64,000 nt of DNA, taken from contig NZ_JADPEG010000011.1 in assembly GCF_015667585.1 (NCBI RefSeq), forward strand, positions 1 through 64,000. Reading direction: 5' to 3'. A model generated the notes under the pieces. The model made no database searches. It was given only the letters and a program-made list of their open reading frames with translations, and had not been told where the DNA came from. The DNA is from Clostridium sp. D33t1_170424_F3 (GTDB lineage Bacteria > Bacillota > Clostridia > Oscillospirales > Acutalibacteraceae). Of the stretch, positions 8,892-19,414 are shown piece by piece. A program made the translations under genes and the position numbers. Within the stretch, counting starts at the first letter, position 1; every line of letters begins with the position of its first letter.

Positions 8892-9200
8892 AAAGCCCAA
8901 AGCGAAAACCCATGCGCGCGATCGTTTTTCAATTCCCTGGAAACAGATCTGCCTTTGATTTATCATAAGCAGAAGATTGTAAAAGATCAAGGCCTGCGCG
9001 GTTTATTTTGGGGCGAAAGGTATCGTGCAGCTACTGGTTATGAAATAGCTTACATAGATACAATGAGATATACGCAAGAAAAGGACCGCGTCCTCGGCAA
9101 AAGTTAAGAGTATGGCCTTTTATCAGCAAATTGATCAGAAAAATAATTTCTGTTACAGTTTGACAAAAAAGGAGCATGTCCAACAGCTGCATCATGTAAA

Positions 9201-9275
9201 ATGAAAACGATCCAATGTCCATATTGCGGGGAAACGAGCCAATCGACGGCTTTTGGCGGGCATAAAAAGGCGTGA
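9201..9275 (+). pseudogene. Tiny zinc-ribbon-like open frame, probably a fragment
   Basis: A 24-codon frame beginning MKTIQCPYCGETS has one CPYCG half of a zinc ribbon, but stops before a second CxxC pair, and no ribosome binding site precedes it. It is probably the truncated start of a zinc-ribbon protein, or chance. Confidence 0.25.
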
Positions 9276-9292
9276 ACGCGGAAGGCGGGGTG

Positions 9293-9320
9293 TTGACAAA
9301 ATAATGATCTGTGGTAAAAT
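9293..9320 (+). promoter_or_regulatory. Sigma-A-type promoter for MarR gene
   Basis: TTGACA at 9293-9298 and TAAAAT at 9315-9320 with a 16-base spacer. The AT-rich sequence after it (taaaattttttaattatt, 9327-9344) is a loose inverted repeat and could be an operator for the MarR protein itself. Confidence 0.75.
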
Positions 9321-9362
9321 AATACTTAAAATTTTTTAATTATTGGATATAGGGGCGTAGCC

Positions 9363-9785
9363 ATGCTGGAAGCCGTTTTTAATGAGATCTACATGAAGTT
9401 CAAGCTGAATTTTTATAAGAGTGTTTTCCGGCGGGTTGGAGAGCGCAAGCTGTCGCTGAGCGCGACGGAGGTTTTCTCCGTTGAGGTGATTTATGCACTG
9501 GGGCGTCCCACTATCCGGGAATTTGCCGATTTTATCCACATCTCGCAGCCGAACGCCACTTATAAGGTCAATTCCCTGGTCAAGAAAGGGTACGTCAACA
9601 AAGTGAATTCCACATCGGACAAGCGCGAGTATCATTTGGAAGTGACGGCAAAATTTCGGGATTATTATCAGGTCAACGATACCTATATTAAAGAGGTGAT
9701 GGGCCGTATCCGCGAACGATTTACCGAAGAAGAGGCCAGACAGTTTGAGCGGATGCTGACCATTATGTCAAAAGAGCTGATGTAG
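9363..9785 (+). CDS. MarR family transcriptional regulator
   Basis: 140 residues, the usual MarR length, with a winged helix-turn-helix in the middle: TIREFADFIHISQPNATYKV (recognition helix), then LVKKGYVNKVNSTSDKREYH, where the DKR of the beta wing is characteristic. Terminal helices form the dimer interface in the family. It probably represses its own promoter and perhaps the degV gene 82 bases downstream. Start ATG at 9363 with a modest AGGGGC ribosome site; a later ATG at 9393 would remove part of the dimerisation helix. The ligand is unknown. Confidence 0.85.
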   Translation: MLEAVFNEIYMKFKLNFYKSVFRRVGERKLSLSATEVFSVEVIYALGRPTIREFADFIHISQPNATYKVNSLVKKGYVNKVNSTSDKREYHLEVTAKFRDYYQVNDTYIKEVMGRIRERFTEEEARQFERMLTIMSKELM

Positions 9786-9867
9786 AAAACCAAAACAGTG
9801 AATTTCCAGCAGGAAACGGTCTGTTTTGTTTCATAGATTGAATTTTAATAAAAAGGGTGGTACAACC

Positions 9868-10710
9868 ATGGCAATCAGAATTCTTACAGATTCCACGTCG
9901 GACATCACGCAGGAGCAGGCGCAGAAAATGGGCTTGACCATCGTTCCTCTGAAGGTTGTCTTTGAGGACGGCGAGTATCTGGACGGCGTAACCCTGCAGA
10001 CAGAAGGGTTTTATCAAAAGCTGACGGAGTGCAAAGAGCTGCCTTCCACCAGTCAGCCGTCGCCGGATGCGTTTAAAAAATATTTTAAAGAAGCGCAGGC
10101 GGCGGGCGACAGCGTTGTGGGAATTTTTATTTCCAGCAAGCTAAGCGGAACGGTGCAGAGCGCCAATATTGCCAAAGAAGCCTGCGGTTATCCGGAAGTC
10201 TATATTATCGATAGCCTGAATGCGACGATCGGTATGCATCTTCTGATCGACATCGCCGTTTCCATGCGCGATGCGGGCAAGTCCGCGCAGGAGATTGTGG
10301 AAGCGGTGGAAGCGGCAAAAAACAGGGTTTGCCTGCACATCGCGGCGGACACGCTGGAGTACCTGAAAAAAGGCGGCCGTCTGACCAAAACGGCGGCGTT
10401 CGCCGGAACCCTGATGGGGATTAAGCCGCTGATCGGTCTGGAGGACGGCGTGGTGGCCGTGCAGGGCAAGCCGCGCGGCATGCAGAAGGCGTTTGAGGAT
10501 TTGCTCGGTCTGGTGGAGAAAAACGGCGGCGTCGACCAGCAGCATCCGGTTTACATCGGTTATGCCGGCAGCGCAGAAACCATGGCGCCGTTCCAGAAAT
10601 TCATTGAGGAAAAGCTGACCGGCGTGCGCATTTATACCAGCCCCGTTGGATGTGTCATTGGCACACATACCGGCCCCGGTGCGCATTTCATTGCCTATAT
10701 TAAAAAGTAA
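9868..10710 (+). CDS. DegV family fatty-acid-binding protein
   Basis: 280 residues, typical for the family. Starts MAIRILTDSTSDIT, the conserved first strand with the Ser/Thr-Asp motif; later SQPSPDAF, GIFISSKLSGTVQSA, YLKKGGRL and, near the end, IGTHTGPGAHFIAY, all DegV hallmarks. Such proteins bind a fatty acid; in several Firmicutes they act as FakB, presenting the acyl chain to the FakA kinase. No fakA is visible here. The ATG at 9868 has AAGGGTGG 8 bases upstream. Two further DegV paralogues lie at 37952-39744. Confidence 0.92.
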   Translation: MAIRILTDSTSDITQEQAQKMGLTIVPLKVVFEDGEYLDGVTLQTEGFYQKLTECKELPSTSQPSPDAFKKYFKEAQAAGDSVVGIFISSKLSGTVQSANIAKEACGYPEVYIIDSLNATIGMHLLIDIAVSMRDAGKSAQEIVEAVEAAKNRVCLHIAADTLEYLKKGGRLTKTAAFAGTLMGIKPLIGLEDGVVAVQGKPRGMQKAFEDLLGLVEKNGGVDQQHPVYIGYAGSAETMAPFQKFIEEKLTGVRIYTSPVGCVIGTHTGPGAHFIAYIKK

Positions 10711-10736
10711 GAGGGTCCTTTTTTAAGACTAATATA

Positions 10737-10775
10737 AAAAATCGGCTTTGCAGTGATGCAGAGCCGATTTTTTGT
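10737..10775 (+). terminator. Terminator after degV
   Basis: A 16-bp stem (one G-U) with arms aaaaatcggctttgca and tgcagagccgattttt and a T-rich tail. Confidence 0.85.
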
Positions 10776-10934
10776 TATACGGCAAAGGGGAAAGGTATTG
10801 CATTCTGACCGGAATGTTTTGTATTGTTCTTTCAATATTTGAAGAAGGGGCCTGAAAAGGGAATCATATTTGGATAGAACGATACAAAAATCGCCTGAGA
10901 AACGAAAAAAATACAAGAAAAGGACAGCTTTTGG

Positions 10935-10963
10935 TTGAAAAATTGTGCAACCTATGGCATAAT
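10935..10963 (+). promoter_or_regulatory. Sigma-A-type promoter for symporter gene
   Basis: TTGAAA at 10935-10940 and CATAAT at 10958-10963, 17-base spacer. A small hairpin (tgctgtt/aacagca) lies between it and the ribosome site. Confidence 0.6.
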
Positions 10964-11018
10964 AAAAACCTGCGCATGCTGTTGTCTTTGAACAGCAAAA
11001 AATATAGGAGGGGATTCA

Positions 11019-12374
11019 GTGGGAAAGGAAAGAAGCAGCTTTTCCAGTAAAATTGGTTTTGTATTGGCGGCGGCCGGATCGGCGGTCGGGTTGGGAAACA
11101 TTTGGAGGTTTCCCTATCTGGCGGCAAAATACGGCGGCGGAATTTTTCTTCTGGTCTATATCATCCTTGCGGTGACGTTTGGTTTTTCTCTGATGATCGC
11201 GGAAATTGCGATCGGCCGTAAAACGGGACTGAGCGCTGTTGGCGCGTACGGCGCGCTGAATAAAAAGTGCGGCTTTATGGGGTGGCTGACGTCGCTGGTG
11301 CCGATGATCATCCTGCCGTACTACTGTGTCATCGGCGGATGGGTCATCAAATATTTTGCGGCGTTTATCTCCGGGCAGGTGCAGGCCGCCGCGGGAAACG
11401 ACTATTTTAACGGATTCATTTCACAGACGGGACAACCCCTGTTCTGGTTCTGCCTGTATGTGGCGGCGACGGCCTTTGTCGTGCTGCTGGGTGTGGAAAA
11501 GGGGATTGAAAAGGTCAGCAAAATCCTGATGCCGGTTCTGATCGTGCTGTCCATCATCGTCTGTATTTACTCCATGACGATGCCCGGCGCGCTGGAAGGC
11601 GTCAAATACTATCTGCTGCCGGACTTCAGCAAGTTTTCCATCACAACGGTTCTGGCGGCGTTGGGACAGCTTTTCTATTCCATGTCCCTCGCCATGGGCA
11701 TCATGATTACCTATGGCTCGTACATGAAGAAGGACGCCAATCTGGAAAGCTCAGTCGGCCAGATCGAGCTGTTTGACACGGGCATTGCCTTTATCGCGGG
11801 TATGATGATTATCCCCGCGGTCTTTGCCTTCTCCGGCGGCGACGAATCCGCCCTGGGCGCGGGCCCCGGCCTGATGTTTGTCACCCTGCCGAAGGTATTT
11901 GCCAGCATGCCGATGGGCGGCTTTATCGGGACGGTGTTTTTCCTGTTGGTACTGTTTGCGGCGCTGACCTCCTCCATTTCCCTGATGGAGACGGTCGTCT
12001 CCATTTTCCAGGACAAATTCCACTGGAACCGCAGGGCGACCTGCCTGATTGTGATGATTGGAATGCTGGTGATCGGTGTCCCGTCCTCGCTCGGCTTCGG
12101 CGTGTGGGACTTCATCCAGCCGCTCGGCATGTCCATCCTGGATTTCTTCGACTTTATCAGCAACAGCGTGCTGATGCCGATTGTGGCGTTCCTGACCTGC
12201 ATCTTTGTCGGTTATATCATCAAAACAAAGGCAGTGGTGGACGAGGTCAAGCTTTCCTCCAAGTTCCGGCGTGAAAAGCTCTTTGTCGTGATGATTAAAT
12301 ATGTAGCGCCGATCTGCATTGTCGCCATTCTGGTCAGCTCGGTTCTGAATGCGCTTGGCATTGTAAAAATTTAA
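11019..12374 (+). CDS. Sodium-dependent neurotransmitter:sodium symporter family transporter
   Basis: 451 residues with about 11 hydrophobic segments. The first carries GSAVGLGNIWRFPY, the unwound TM1 signature of the LeuT/SNF family that binds substrate and Na+; later MVTLPKVF-type and SISLMETVVSIFQD segments fit TM7-TM8. It should import an amino acid or a related compound with Na+ across the plasma membrane; the substrate cannot be inferred. The GTG start at 11019 has GGAGGGG six bases upstream. Monocistronic, with its own promoter and terminator. Confidence 0.92.
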   Translation: MGKERSSFSSKIGFVLAAAGSAVGLGNIWRFPYLAAKYGGGIFLLVYIILAVTFGFSLMIAEIAIGRKTGLSAVGAYGALNKKCGFMGWLTSLVPMIILPYYCVIGGWVIKYFAAFISGQVQAAAGNDYFNGFISQTGQPLFWFCLYVAATAFVVLLGVEKGIEKVSKILMPVLIVLSIIVCIYSMTMPGALEGVKYYLLPDFSKFSITTVLAALGQLFYSMSLAMGIMITYGSYMKKDANLESSVGQIELFDTGIAFIAGMMIIPAVFAFSGGDESALGAGPGLMFVTLPKVFASMPMGGFIGTVFFLLVLFAALTSSISLMETVVSIFQDKFHWNRRATCLIVMIGMLVIGVPSSLGFGVWDFIQPLGMSILDFFDFISNSVLMPIVAFLTCIFVGYIIKTKAVVDEVKLSSKFRREKLFVVMIKYVAPICIVAILVSSVLNALGIVKI

Positions 12375-12384
12375 ACAGGCAAGC

Positions 12385-12423
12385 AAAAATCCCAGTCCGG
12401 AAAAACCGGGCTGGGATTTTTTT
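12385..12423. terminator. Bidirectional terminator between symporter and ABC exporter genes
   Basis: A 16-bp stem (aaaaatcccagtccgg and ccgggctgggattttt) with an A run on one side and a T run on the other, between convergent genes; it overlaps the end of the exporter gene by two bases. Confidence 0.9.
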
Positions 12424-14161
12424 ATGCCTCCAGGCCTTCAAACTGCATGTTGTAATATTTGGCATAGATGCCGTTTTTTTGTAAAAGGGATTTGTGGCTG
12501 CCGCGTTCCTGAATGCCGTCGTCGTCTAGGACAATGATTTCGTCGGCATTGCGGATGGTGGACAGCCGGTGCGCAATCACAATTGTGGTGCGGTTTCTGG
12601 AGAGCTGTTCCAGGCTGTGCTGGATGTGCTGTTCGCTCTCATTGTCCAGCGCGGAGGTGGCCTCGTCCAAAATTAAAATTTTGGGATTTTTCAGGAACAC
12701 CCGCGCGATGGCAAGACGCTGCTTCTGTCCGCCGGAGAGCCGTGTGCCGCGCTCGCCCACGTAGGTGTCGTAACCGTCCTCCAGTCCGGAGATGAAATCG
12801 TGGATGTTGGCGTTTTTCGCCGCTTCGATGATTTCCTCCATGGTGGCGTCCGGCTTGCCGTAGGAGATGTTTTCCCTGATGCTGCCGGCAAACATGTAGA
12901 CGTCCTGTTGCACGATGCCGATGGAACTGCGCAGGCTTTTCAGCGTCAGACCGCGCACGTCCTGCCCGTCGATGGCGACGGCGCCGTTTGTGACGTCGTA
13001 AAAGCGGGGGAGCAGGGAGCAGAGCGTCGTTTTGCCGCCGCCGGACGGGCCGACCAGCGCCACCGTCTTGCCCGCGTCGATGTGAATGTTGATGTGGTTC
13101 AGGATGGTGTTCGCGTTGTCATAGCTGAACGAGACGTCCTGATAGTCGATTGTGCCCTTCACGTCCTTCAGTTCTTTGGCGTCGGGGGCATCCACAATTT
13201 CCGGCTCCGTTTCCACAACCTCCAAGAAGCGCTTGAAGCCGGAATAACCCTTTTGAAACAGCTCTGTGAACTCAATCAGCACATCGATCGGATTGATAAA
13301 AATATTGATATACAATGCGTAAACCGCCAGATCGGAGAGCTGGATCGCACCCTGTGAGACAAAGTATCCGCCGCTGACCAGCACCGTGGTAAACAGGATG
13401 CCCTGAAAGAAATTGTTGCCCGCGTGGAAACTGCCCATGCGGCGGTAGTTGCGCTCCTTGGACTCCAGGAATTGCAGGTTGCTGTCCGAAAACTTTTCAC
13501 GTTCCAAATCCTCGTTCGCAAAGGACTTGACCACACGGATGCCGGAAAGGCTGTCCTGTACACGGGAGTTGACGCCCGCGATTTTTTTGCGGTTGTCCAT
13601 AAAGACCGCGCGCATCTTTTTGTTCTGCTGGACGCTGAACACCAGCATGATCAGAGTGACCGCCGCCAGAATCAGCGTCATGGGCACGTTAATCCAGAGC
13701 AGCAAGGCAAACGAGCCGAAGATTTTCAATACGGAGATAAAGATATTTTCCGGCCCGTGGTGCGCAAGCTCCGAAATGTCGAACAGATCGGAAATAAGCT
13801 TGCTCATCATTTCTCCGGTATTGTTGCGGTCGTAATAGGAAAACGAAAGGCGCTGGAAGTGGTTGAACAGGTCCTGCCGCATGTCGCTTTCCATGCGCGC
13901 GCCCATCACATGGCCCTGGTAGGTGATGTAATACCGGCCCAGGAAGCGGACCAGATACATGACCAGCAGGCCGATTGCCAACCACGGAAGCGCCTGCAAA
14001 ATAACCTGTGCGCCGCGTGCGAACAGGTCCTTGGTGAGCCAGTTCAGAATCTGGGGAAATGCCAGGTCGATCAGGCTGACGACCAGCGCGCAGAACATAT
14101 CCAGCCAGAAGACCACGCGGTACGGTTTGTAATATTGAATGAACTTCTTTAAGACAGACAT
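12422..14161 (-). CDS. ABC exporter, fused permease and ATPase
   Basis: 579 residues, a half-transporter. Residues 1-310 hold about six membrane segments (ABC_membrane type 1); the nucleotide-binding domain has Walker A GPSGGGKTT, the Q-loop near VQQDVYMF, signature LSGGQKQR, Walker B ILILDEATSALD and the switch HRLS. It works as a dimer exporting lipids, peptides or drugs; the substrate is unknown. It is encoded 45 bases downstream of a cyclophilin gene on the same strand and is probably co-transcribed with it. The start has GAGGAGG upstream. All catalytic motifs are intact. Confidence 0.92.
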   Translation of the reverse strand: MSVLKKFIQYYKPYRVVFWLDMFCALVVSLIDLAFPQILNWLTKDLFARGAQVILQALPWLAIGLLVMYLVRFLGRYYITYQGHVMGARMESDMRQDLFNHFQRLSFSYYDRNNTGEMMSKLISDLFDISELAHHGPENIFISVLKIFGSFALLLWINVPMTLILAAVTLIMLVFSVQQNKKMRAVFMDNRKKIAGVNSRVQDSLSGIRVVKSFANEDLEREKFSDSNLQFLESKERNYRRMGSFHAGNNFFQGILFTTVLVSGGYFVSQGAIQLSDLAVYALYINIFINPIDVLIEFTELFQKGYSGFKRFLEVVETEPEIVDAPDAKELKDVKGTIDYQDVSFSYDNANTILNHINIHIDAGKTVALVGPSGGGKTTLCSLLPRFYDVTNGAVAIDGQDVRGLTLKSLRSSIGIVQQDVYMFAGSIRENISYGKPDATMEEIIEAAKNANIHDFISGLEDGYDTYVGERGTRLSGGQKQRLAIARVFLKNPKILILDEATSALDNESEQHIQHSLEQLSRNRTTIVIAHRLSTIRNADEIIVLDDDGIQERGSHKSLLQKNGIYAKYYNMQFEGLEA

Positions 14162-14206
14162 GTGCCCTCCTCTAACTGCATGTCACCGGGCACAAACGGG
14201 GGATGC

Positions 14207-14722
14207 TCAGAGCGTTTCCGGTTCCGGGTATTCCTCGCCAAATGTTTCCACGGTGACGGTTTTCATGATCTGATCCTCGCGCGGGCGGTCGCTGTAATCG
14301 CGCGCAGCGCCCACGATGCGGTCCGCTTCCTCCATGCCGGAGATCACCTTGCCAAACGCGGCGTACTGGCCGTCCAGATGCGGCGCGTCCGCTACCATGA
14401 TGAAGAACTGGGAGCCTGCGGAGTCCGGATTCATGGCGCGCGCCATGGAGAGAACGCCGCGGGAATGCTTCAATTCATTCGGGAAGCGGTTCATGGCGAA
14501 CTCGCCCTTGATGCCGTAGCCGGGGCCGCCCATGCCGGTGCCCTCCGGATCGCCGCCCTGGATCATAAAGCCCGGAATGACGCGGTGAAAGATCGTTCCG
14601 TTGTAAAAGCCCTTTTTGACCAGGGAAATGAAGTTGTTGACCGTGTTCGGCGCGACCTCCGGGTACAGCTCCGCCTGAATCGTGCCGTTGTTGGTTTCGA
14701 TGGTAACGATGGGATTTTTCAT
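14207..14722 (-). CDS. Cyclophilin-type peptidyl-prolyl cis-trans isomerase
   Basis: 171 residues with no signal peptide, so cytosolic. It contains the cyclophilin core: FHRVIPGFMIQGGDPEGTGMGG, here split as FHRVIPGFMIQGGD and GTGMGG, NSAGSQFFIM-like SAGSQFFIMV, and AAFGKVISGMEEAD. The Arg of FHRV and the Phe of SQFF belong to the active site. It speeds isomerisation of X-Pro bonds in protein folding. Start ATG at 14722 with AGGAGG 8-9 bases upstream, behind its own promoter; first gene of a pair with the ABC exporter. Confidence 0.93.
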   Translation of the reverse strand: MKNPIVTIETNNGTIQAELYPEVAPNTVNNFISLVKKGFYNGTIFHRVIPGFMIQGGDPEGTGMGGPGYGIKGEFAMNRFPNELKHSRGVLSMARAMNPDSAGSQFFIMVADAPHLDGQYAAFGKVISGMEEADRIVGAARDYSDRPREDQIMKTVTVETFGEEYPEPETL

Positions 14723-14768
14723 CTATAAAGACCTCCTGATGTAAATTTTTTGCACAAGCAGTTTCCCT

Positions 14769-14797
14769 ATTATACCGTTCTTTTCCGGAAACAGCAA
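14769..14797 (-). promoter_or_regulatory. Sigma-A-type promoter for cyclophilin-ABC pair
   Basis: On the minus strand TTGCTG (14797-14792) and TATAAT (14774-14769), 17-base spacer, 47 bases before the cyclophilin start. Confidence 0.75.
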
Positions 14798-14922
14798 GGC
14801 GTAAGAAGATTTTATGGTTCATTTTAGGCCGGTTTTGTGGTATACTTATCTACTAAAGACGTTGAAAAATACCTGTCATCAGGATATGCGTGGGCAGAGG
14901 GTCCCACCGGATTGGAGTAAAA

Positions 14923-16047
14923 ATGGAAGATACGTTTAAACTGGTGGTGCCCTGTCTGCTGGGCGTGGAGGGCCTTGTGGGCGACGAACTGCGCCATATG
15001 GACGCGCAGAATGTGGAGCCGCAGAACGGCCGCGTGCTGTTTGACGGAGACGCCGCCATGCTGGCCCGCGCCAACCTCTGTTCCCGCTACGGGGAACGCG
15101 TACTGGTTCAGCTGGGGAGCTTTCGGGCGCTCAGCTTTGAGGAACTGTTCCAGGGCGTGAAAGCCCTGCCGTGGGAGCGTTGGATCGGCAAAAACGACGC
15201 GTTCCCGGTCAAGGGAAGCTCATTGAATTCCAAGCTGGCCAGCGTACCGGACTGCCAGTCGATTATTAAGAAGGCGATTGTGGAGCGGCTCAAACAGAAA
15301 TACCACGTCAACTGGTTTGAGGAGACGGGCGCGCTGTACCAGGTGCAGTTCCTTATCATGAAGGACGTGGTCAGCATCATGATCGACACCTCCGGCGCGG
15401 GCCTGCACAAGCGCGGCTACCGTGCCAACGCGACGGACGCGCCGATCAAGGAGACGCTTGCCGCGGCGATGGCGTACCTGTCCCGCGTGCGCAGCGACGG
15501 CGTGGTGATCGATCCCTTCTGCGGCTCCGGCACCATCCTGATCGAATCCGCGCTGTATGCGATGAATATCGCGCCCGGCCTGCGGCGCCACTTTGCGGCG
15601 GAGCGCTGGGAGGGCATGGGTCCGGAAATCTGGCAGAGGGAAAAGGAACGCGCGCAGGACCTGGTCCGGCGCGATACGGGCTTTGCCTGCTACGGCTATG
15701 ACATCGACGGCGCGGCGATTTCCCTCACGCTGGAAAATGCAAAGAAGGCGGGCGTCATCTCCTGCCTGCGTGCGGAAAAGCGGGATATTGCCGCGTTCCG
15801 GCCCGCGGGCGAGCGCGGCAATGTGATCTGCAACCCGCCGTATGGGGAACGGCTGCTGGACCTGAAAGAGGCGGAAGACATCTATCGCACGATGGGGACC
15901 GTCTTTGCGCCGAAGCAAAAGTGGAGCTACACGATCATCAGCCCGGACGAGACTTTTGAGGACTGCTACGGCCGCAAAGCCGACCGCCGCCGCAAGCTGT
16001 ATAACGGGATGATTAAGTGCCAAATATACATGTATTACAAGTCTTAA
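14923..16047 (+). CDS. THUMP-domain RNA guanine-N2 methyltransferase (RlmK/L, YpsC type)
   Basis: 374 residues. An N-terminal THUMP-type RNA-binding domain (about 1-160) is followed by a Rossmann methyltransferase of the UPF0020 family with the SAM motif DPFCGSGTILIE and the catalytic NPPYGERL that recognises an exocyclic amino group. Members methylate guanine in 23S rRNA or tRNA with S-adenosylmethionine. The ATG at 14923 has TTGGAG six bases upstream and matches the family N-terminus (MEDTFKLVVPCLLGVEGLV). A TATACT at 14841-14846 is a likely -10. The short, single-methyltransferase form is typical of Firmicutes, unlike the double enzyme of E. coli. Confidence 0.88.
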   Translation: MEDTFKLVVPCLLGVEGLVGDELRHMDAQNVEPQNGRVLFDGDAAMLARANLCSRYGERVLVQLGSFRALSFEELFQGVKALPWERWIGKNDAFPVKGSSLNSKLASVPDCQSIIKKAIVERLKQKYHVNWFEETGALYQVQFLIMKDVVSIMIDTSGAGLHKRGYRANATDAPIKETLAAAMAYLSRVRSDGVVIDPFCGSGTILIESALYAMNIAPGLRRHFAAERWEGMGPEIWQREKERAQDLVRRDTGFACYGYDIDGAAISLTLENAKKAGVISCLRAEKRDIAAFRPAGERGNVICNPPYGERLLDLKEAEDIYRTMGTVFAPKQKWSYTIISPDETFEDCYGRKADRRRKLYNGMIKCQIYMYYKS

Positions 16048-16049
16048 CA

Positions 16050-16076
16050 GGACCGGGCGGATGCCCGGCCCTTTTT
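16050..16076 (+). terminator. Terminator after methyltransferase gene
   Basis: Short GC-rich stem (ccgggc/gcccgg, extendable) followed by CC and TTTTT. Confidence 0.75.
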
Positions 16077-16136
16077 CTCTGTTTTGGGCGGAATTGTAAA
16101 TAATTTATGAAATTGTAATTTTTCGGGAAAAACCCC

Positions 16137-16165
16137 TTGATTTTTTATAAACGAGTGGCTAAAAT
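16137..16165 (+). promoter_or_regulatory. Sigma-A-type promoter of groESL
   Basis: TTGATT at 16137-16142 and TAAAAT at 16160-16165, 17-base spacer, ending 4 bases before the CIRCE element so that a bound repressor would block initiation. Confidence 0.75.
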
Positions 16166-16169
16166 AGGT

Positions 16170-16196
16170 TTAGCACTCAAAGATATGGAGTGCTAA
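16170..16196 (+). promoter_or_regulatory. CIRCE operator (HrcA binding site)
   Basis: TTAGCACTC, nine bases, GAGTGCTAA: an exact match to the CIRCE consensus. HrcA, whose gene is not in this window, binds it and represses groESL until heat or misfolded proteins occupy the chaperonin. Confidence 0.98.
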
Positions 16197-16304
16197 ACAA
16201 AAATAACCTTTCAAGCGGCGCAGAAAATGAGCCGCGCAGTTTGAAAGTGTATTTTTTATATAGTAAAAGTTTAGTAAGATCATTTCTTGAAGGAGGAACT
16301 TTAA

Positions 16305-16589
<285 letters not shown>

Positions 16590-16617
16590 TTTGACCGGTT
16601 CCCGGAAATACACATGA

Positions 16618-18267
<1,650 letters not shown>

Positions 18268-18288
18268 TCTCAACAAGTAAATAAAAAG

Positions 18289-18318
18289 AAAGAGGCTGTT
18301 GCAAGACAGCCTCTTTTT
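18289..18318 (+). terminator. Terminator of groESL
   Basis: An 11-bp stem (aaagaggctgt and acagcctcttt) with a T-rich tail. Confidence 0.9.
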
Positions 18319-18380
18319 GTTTGTGGTGTTTATCGAAAGGTAAAATATATTTTCCGTTTCTTTAAAAGGCGGGATCTGCG

Positions 18381-18620
18381 GTCAGCCTGCGTTTACGGCG
18401 AGGATTGTTTTTACCTGACCGGTAATGATTAAAATGCGTTTTCCTGCTTTTCTGAAAAGCAGCGGGATCAAAGGGCAGGGCCCTTTGCCGTTCTCCGCAG
18501 AGAACGGAACGTACAACGTCTTTCGCGGACCTCCGGTCAGGACGCGCCTACGGCGAGGATCATTTTCATCTTGTGGTAATTGTTAACATATGTCTTTCTA
18601 CGTTTCTGAAAAGCGGCGAT
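18381..18620. repeat. Imperfect direct repeat pair in non-coding DNA
   Basis: Copy A (about 18381-18467) and copy B (about 18536-18620) share the order gtcag, tacggcgaggat, a ttttcat/tttttac stretch, ggtaat.gttaa and tttctgaaaagc.gcg. Between them lies a GC-rich segment with short hairpins (gggcagggccc; gttctccgcagagaac). No gene is visible here; the repeats may be dispersed extragenic elements of this genome. Confidence 0.55.
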
Positions 18621-18735
18621 AGTCATTTAGAGTGTCGAGCAAGGTTTTAGCCTCTGGCGAACCTCCCGACCGGAGGTCAGTGGGAACGAGTGATAGAGTT
18701 GTTTACGAATCATTTATGTTGCCGTGTGCGTTTTT

Positions 18736-18766
18736 CCCCGGCTCCGCATGGAGCCGGGGCCTTTTT
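18736..18766 (+). terminator. Plus-strand terminator without an obvious gene
   Basis: A 10-bp perfect GC stem (ccccggctcc/ggagccgggg), CC, then five T, oriented for a plus-strand transcript from 18320-18735, where no gene is seen. On the complement the hairpin is followed by A, not T, so it suits the minus-strand gene beside it poorly. Confidence 0.7.
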
Positions 18767-18769
18767 GCG

Positions 18770-19063
18770 TCAAAGCATTCCCAACCAGCGAAGCAGGTAG
18801 ATGCAGTCCTGAAAGCCCTGCTGGTAGATGAAGGGGCTTTCGATAGTATGCACCCAGTTTTTCGCGGCATCGAATTGATCGATCCATTCGTCGTTTTCGC
18901 CCAGCTGCTCCTGTATCTTTTGGTACAGCTCGGAGCAGGTGTCGGACGCGCGCTGGTACTCCGGATGGTTCCGCGTTTGTTCGTAGGAGAGACGGCCATA
19001 GGATTCCGCGCAGCAATACTGGAAGTTTTCTGCAAAGCCCGGGTATTCATAATTCAGTTCCAT
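18770..19063 (-). CDS. Hypothetical protein (97 aa)
   Basis: A small acidic, helical protein rich in Tyr, Gln and Glu, starting MELNYEYPGFAENFQYC and ending in a hydrophobic WLGML-type tail. It has three cysteines but no metal-binding pattern, signal peptide or membrane span. I do not recognise the family. The start ATG at 19063 has AAAGGAAG 8 bases upstream. It lies downstream of the ribbon-helix-helix gene on the same strand, 145 bases away, and could be co-transcribed with it, which would resemble a regulator plus small partner pair; this is speculative. Confidence 0.6.
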   Translation of the reverse strand: MELNYEYPGFAENFQYCCAESYGRLSYEQTRNHPEYQRASDTCSELYQKIQEQLGENDEWIDQFDAAKNWVHTIESPFIYQQGFQDCIYLLRWLGML

Positions 19064-19207
19064 TTAAATACTTCCTTTCCCTTTTCTGTTGCCGCAGCGC
19101 TTGCAGGAATGAGCCGCACAGTGTATACTATTTGTGCGGGCCGCTCCTGTGAGCGGCTGCGGCATGATGGGGGAAGCGGTGACTGTTTGTGATGGACGCC
19201 GCTTCCT

Positions 19208-19387
19208 CTATTTTTTCTCCAGGCCGTCGTAAATCTGATGAACTCCCATACGCAGGACTTCGGACTTGTTGAGGCCCAACGCCTTGCAGCAGCCGGATAG
19301 CTTTTCGTTCGTCTCTTCATCCAGCCGGAGCTGCATTTTAATGGGTTTGGGATTGTCGGTTGGACGGCCCATTTTCTTTTTATCCAC
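19208..19387 (-). CDS. Ribbon-helix-helix DNA-binding protein (59 aa)
   Basis: A GTG at 19387 opens a 59-codon frame: a basic N-terminus (VDKKKMGRPTDNP), a beta strand KPIKMQLRLDEET, then helices NEKLSGCCKALGLNKSEVLR and MGVHQIYDGL. This is the classic RHH layout of CopG/Arc-type regulators and antitoxins, where the paired strand (IKMQLRL) enters the DNA groove. A GTG start is weakly supported by AGGTGATG 9-10 bases upstream; a shorter form from the ATG at 19372 is possible. A strong promoter lies directly upstream. Regulator of its own promoter or antitoxin are both plausible; no clear toxin gene is adjacent. Confidence 0.8.
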   Translation of the reverse strand: MDKKKMGRPTDNPKPIKMQLRLDEETNEKLSGCCKALGLNKSEVLRMGVHQIYDGLEKK

Positions 19388-19414
19388 GATGTATGCATCA
19401 CCTCACTTATTGTC

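Larger units (their letters stand above)
8740..9292. other. Gene-poor region with coding-like remnants
   Basis: About 550 bases without a convincing intact gene. Two short stretches read like protein fragments (listed separately at 8796-8891 and 9201-9275). Nothing else, such as a repeat or RNA, was recognised. Confidence 0.5.

Noticed and set aside
8796-9275. Intact small genes in the gap before the MarR gene
   Set aside because: The coding-like stretches lack ribosome sites and complete motifs; listed only as possible remnants.
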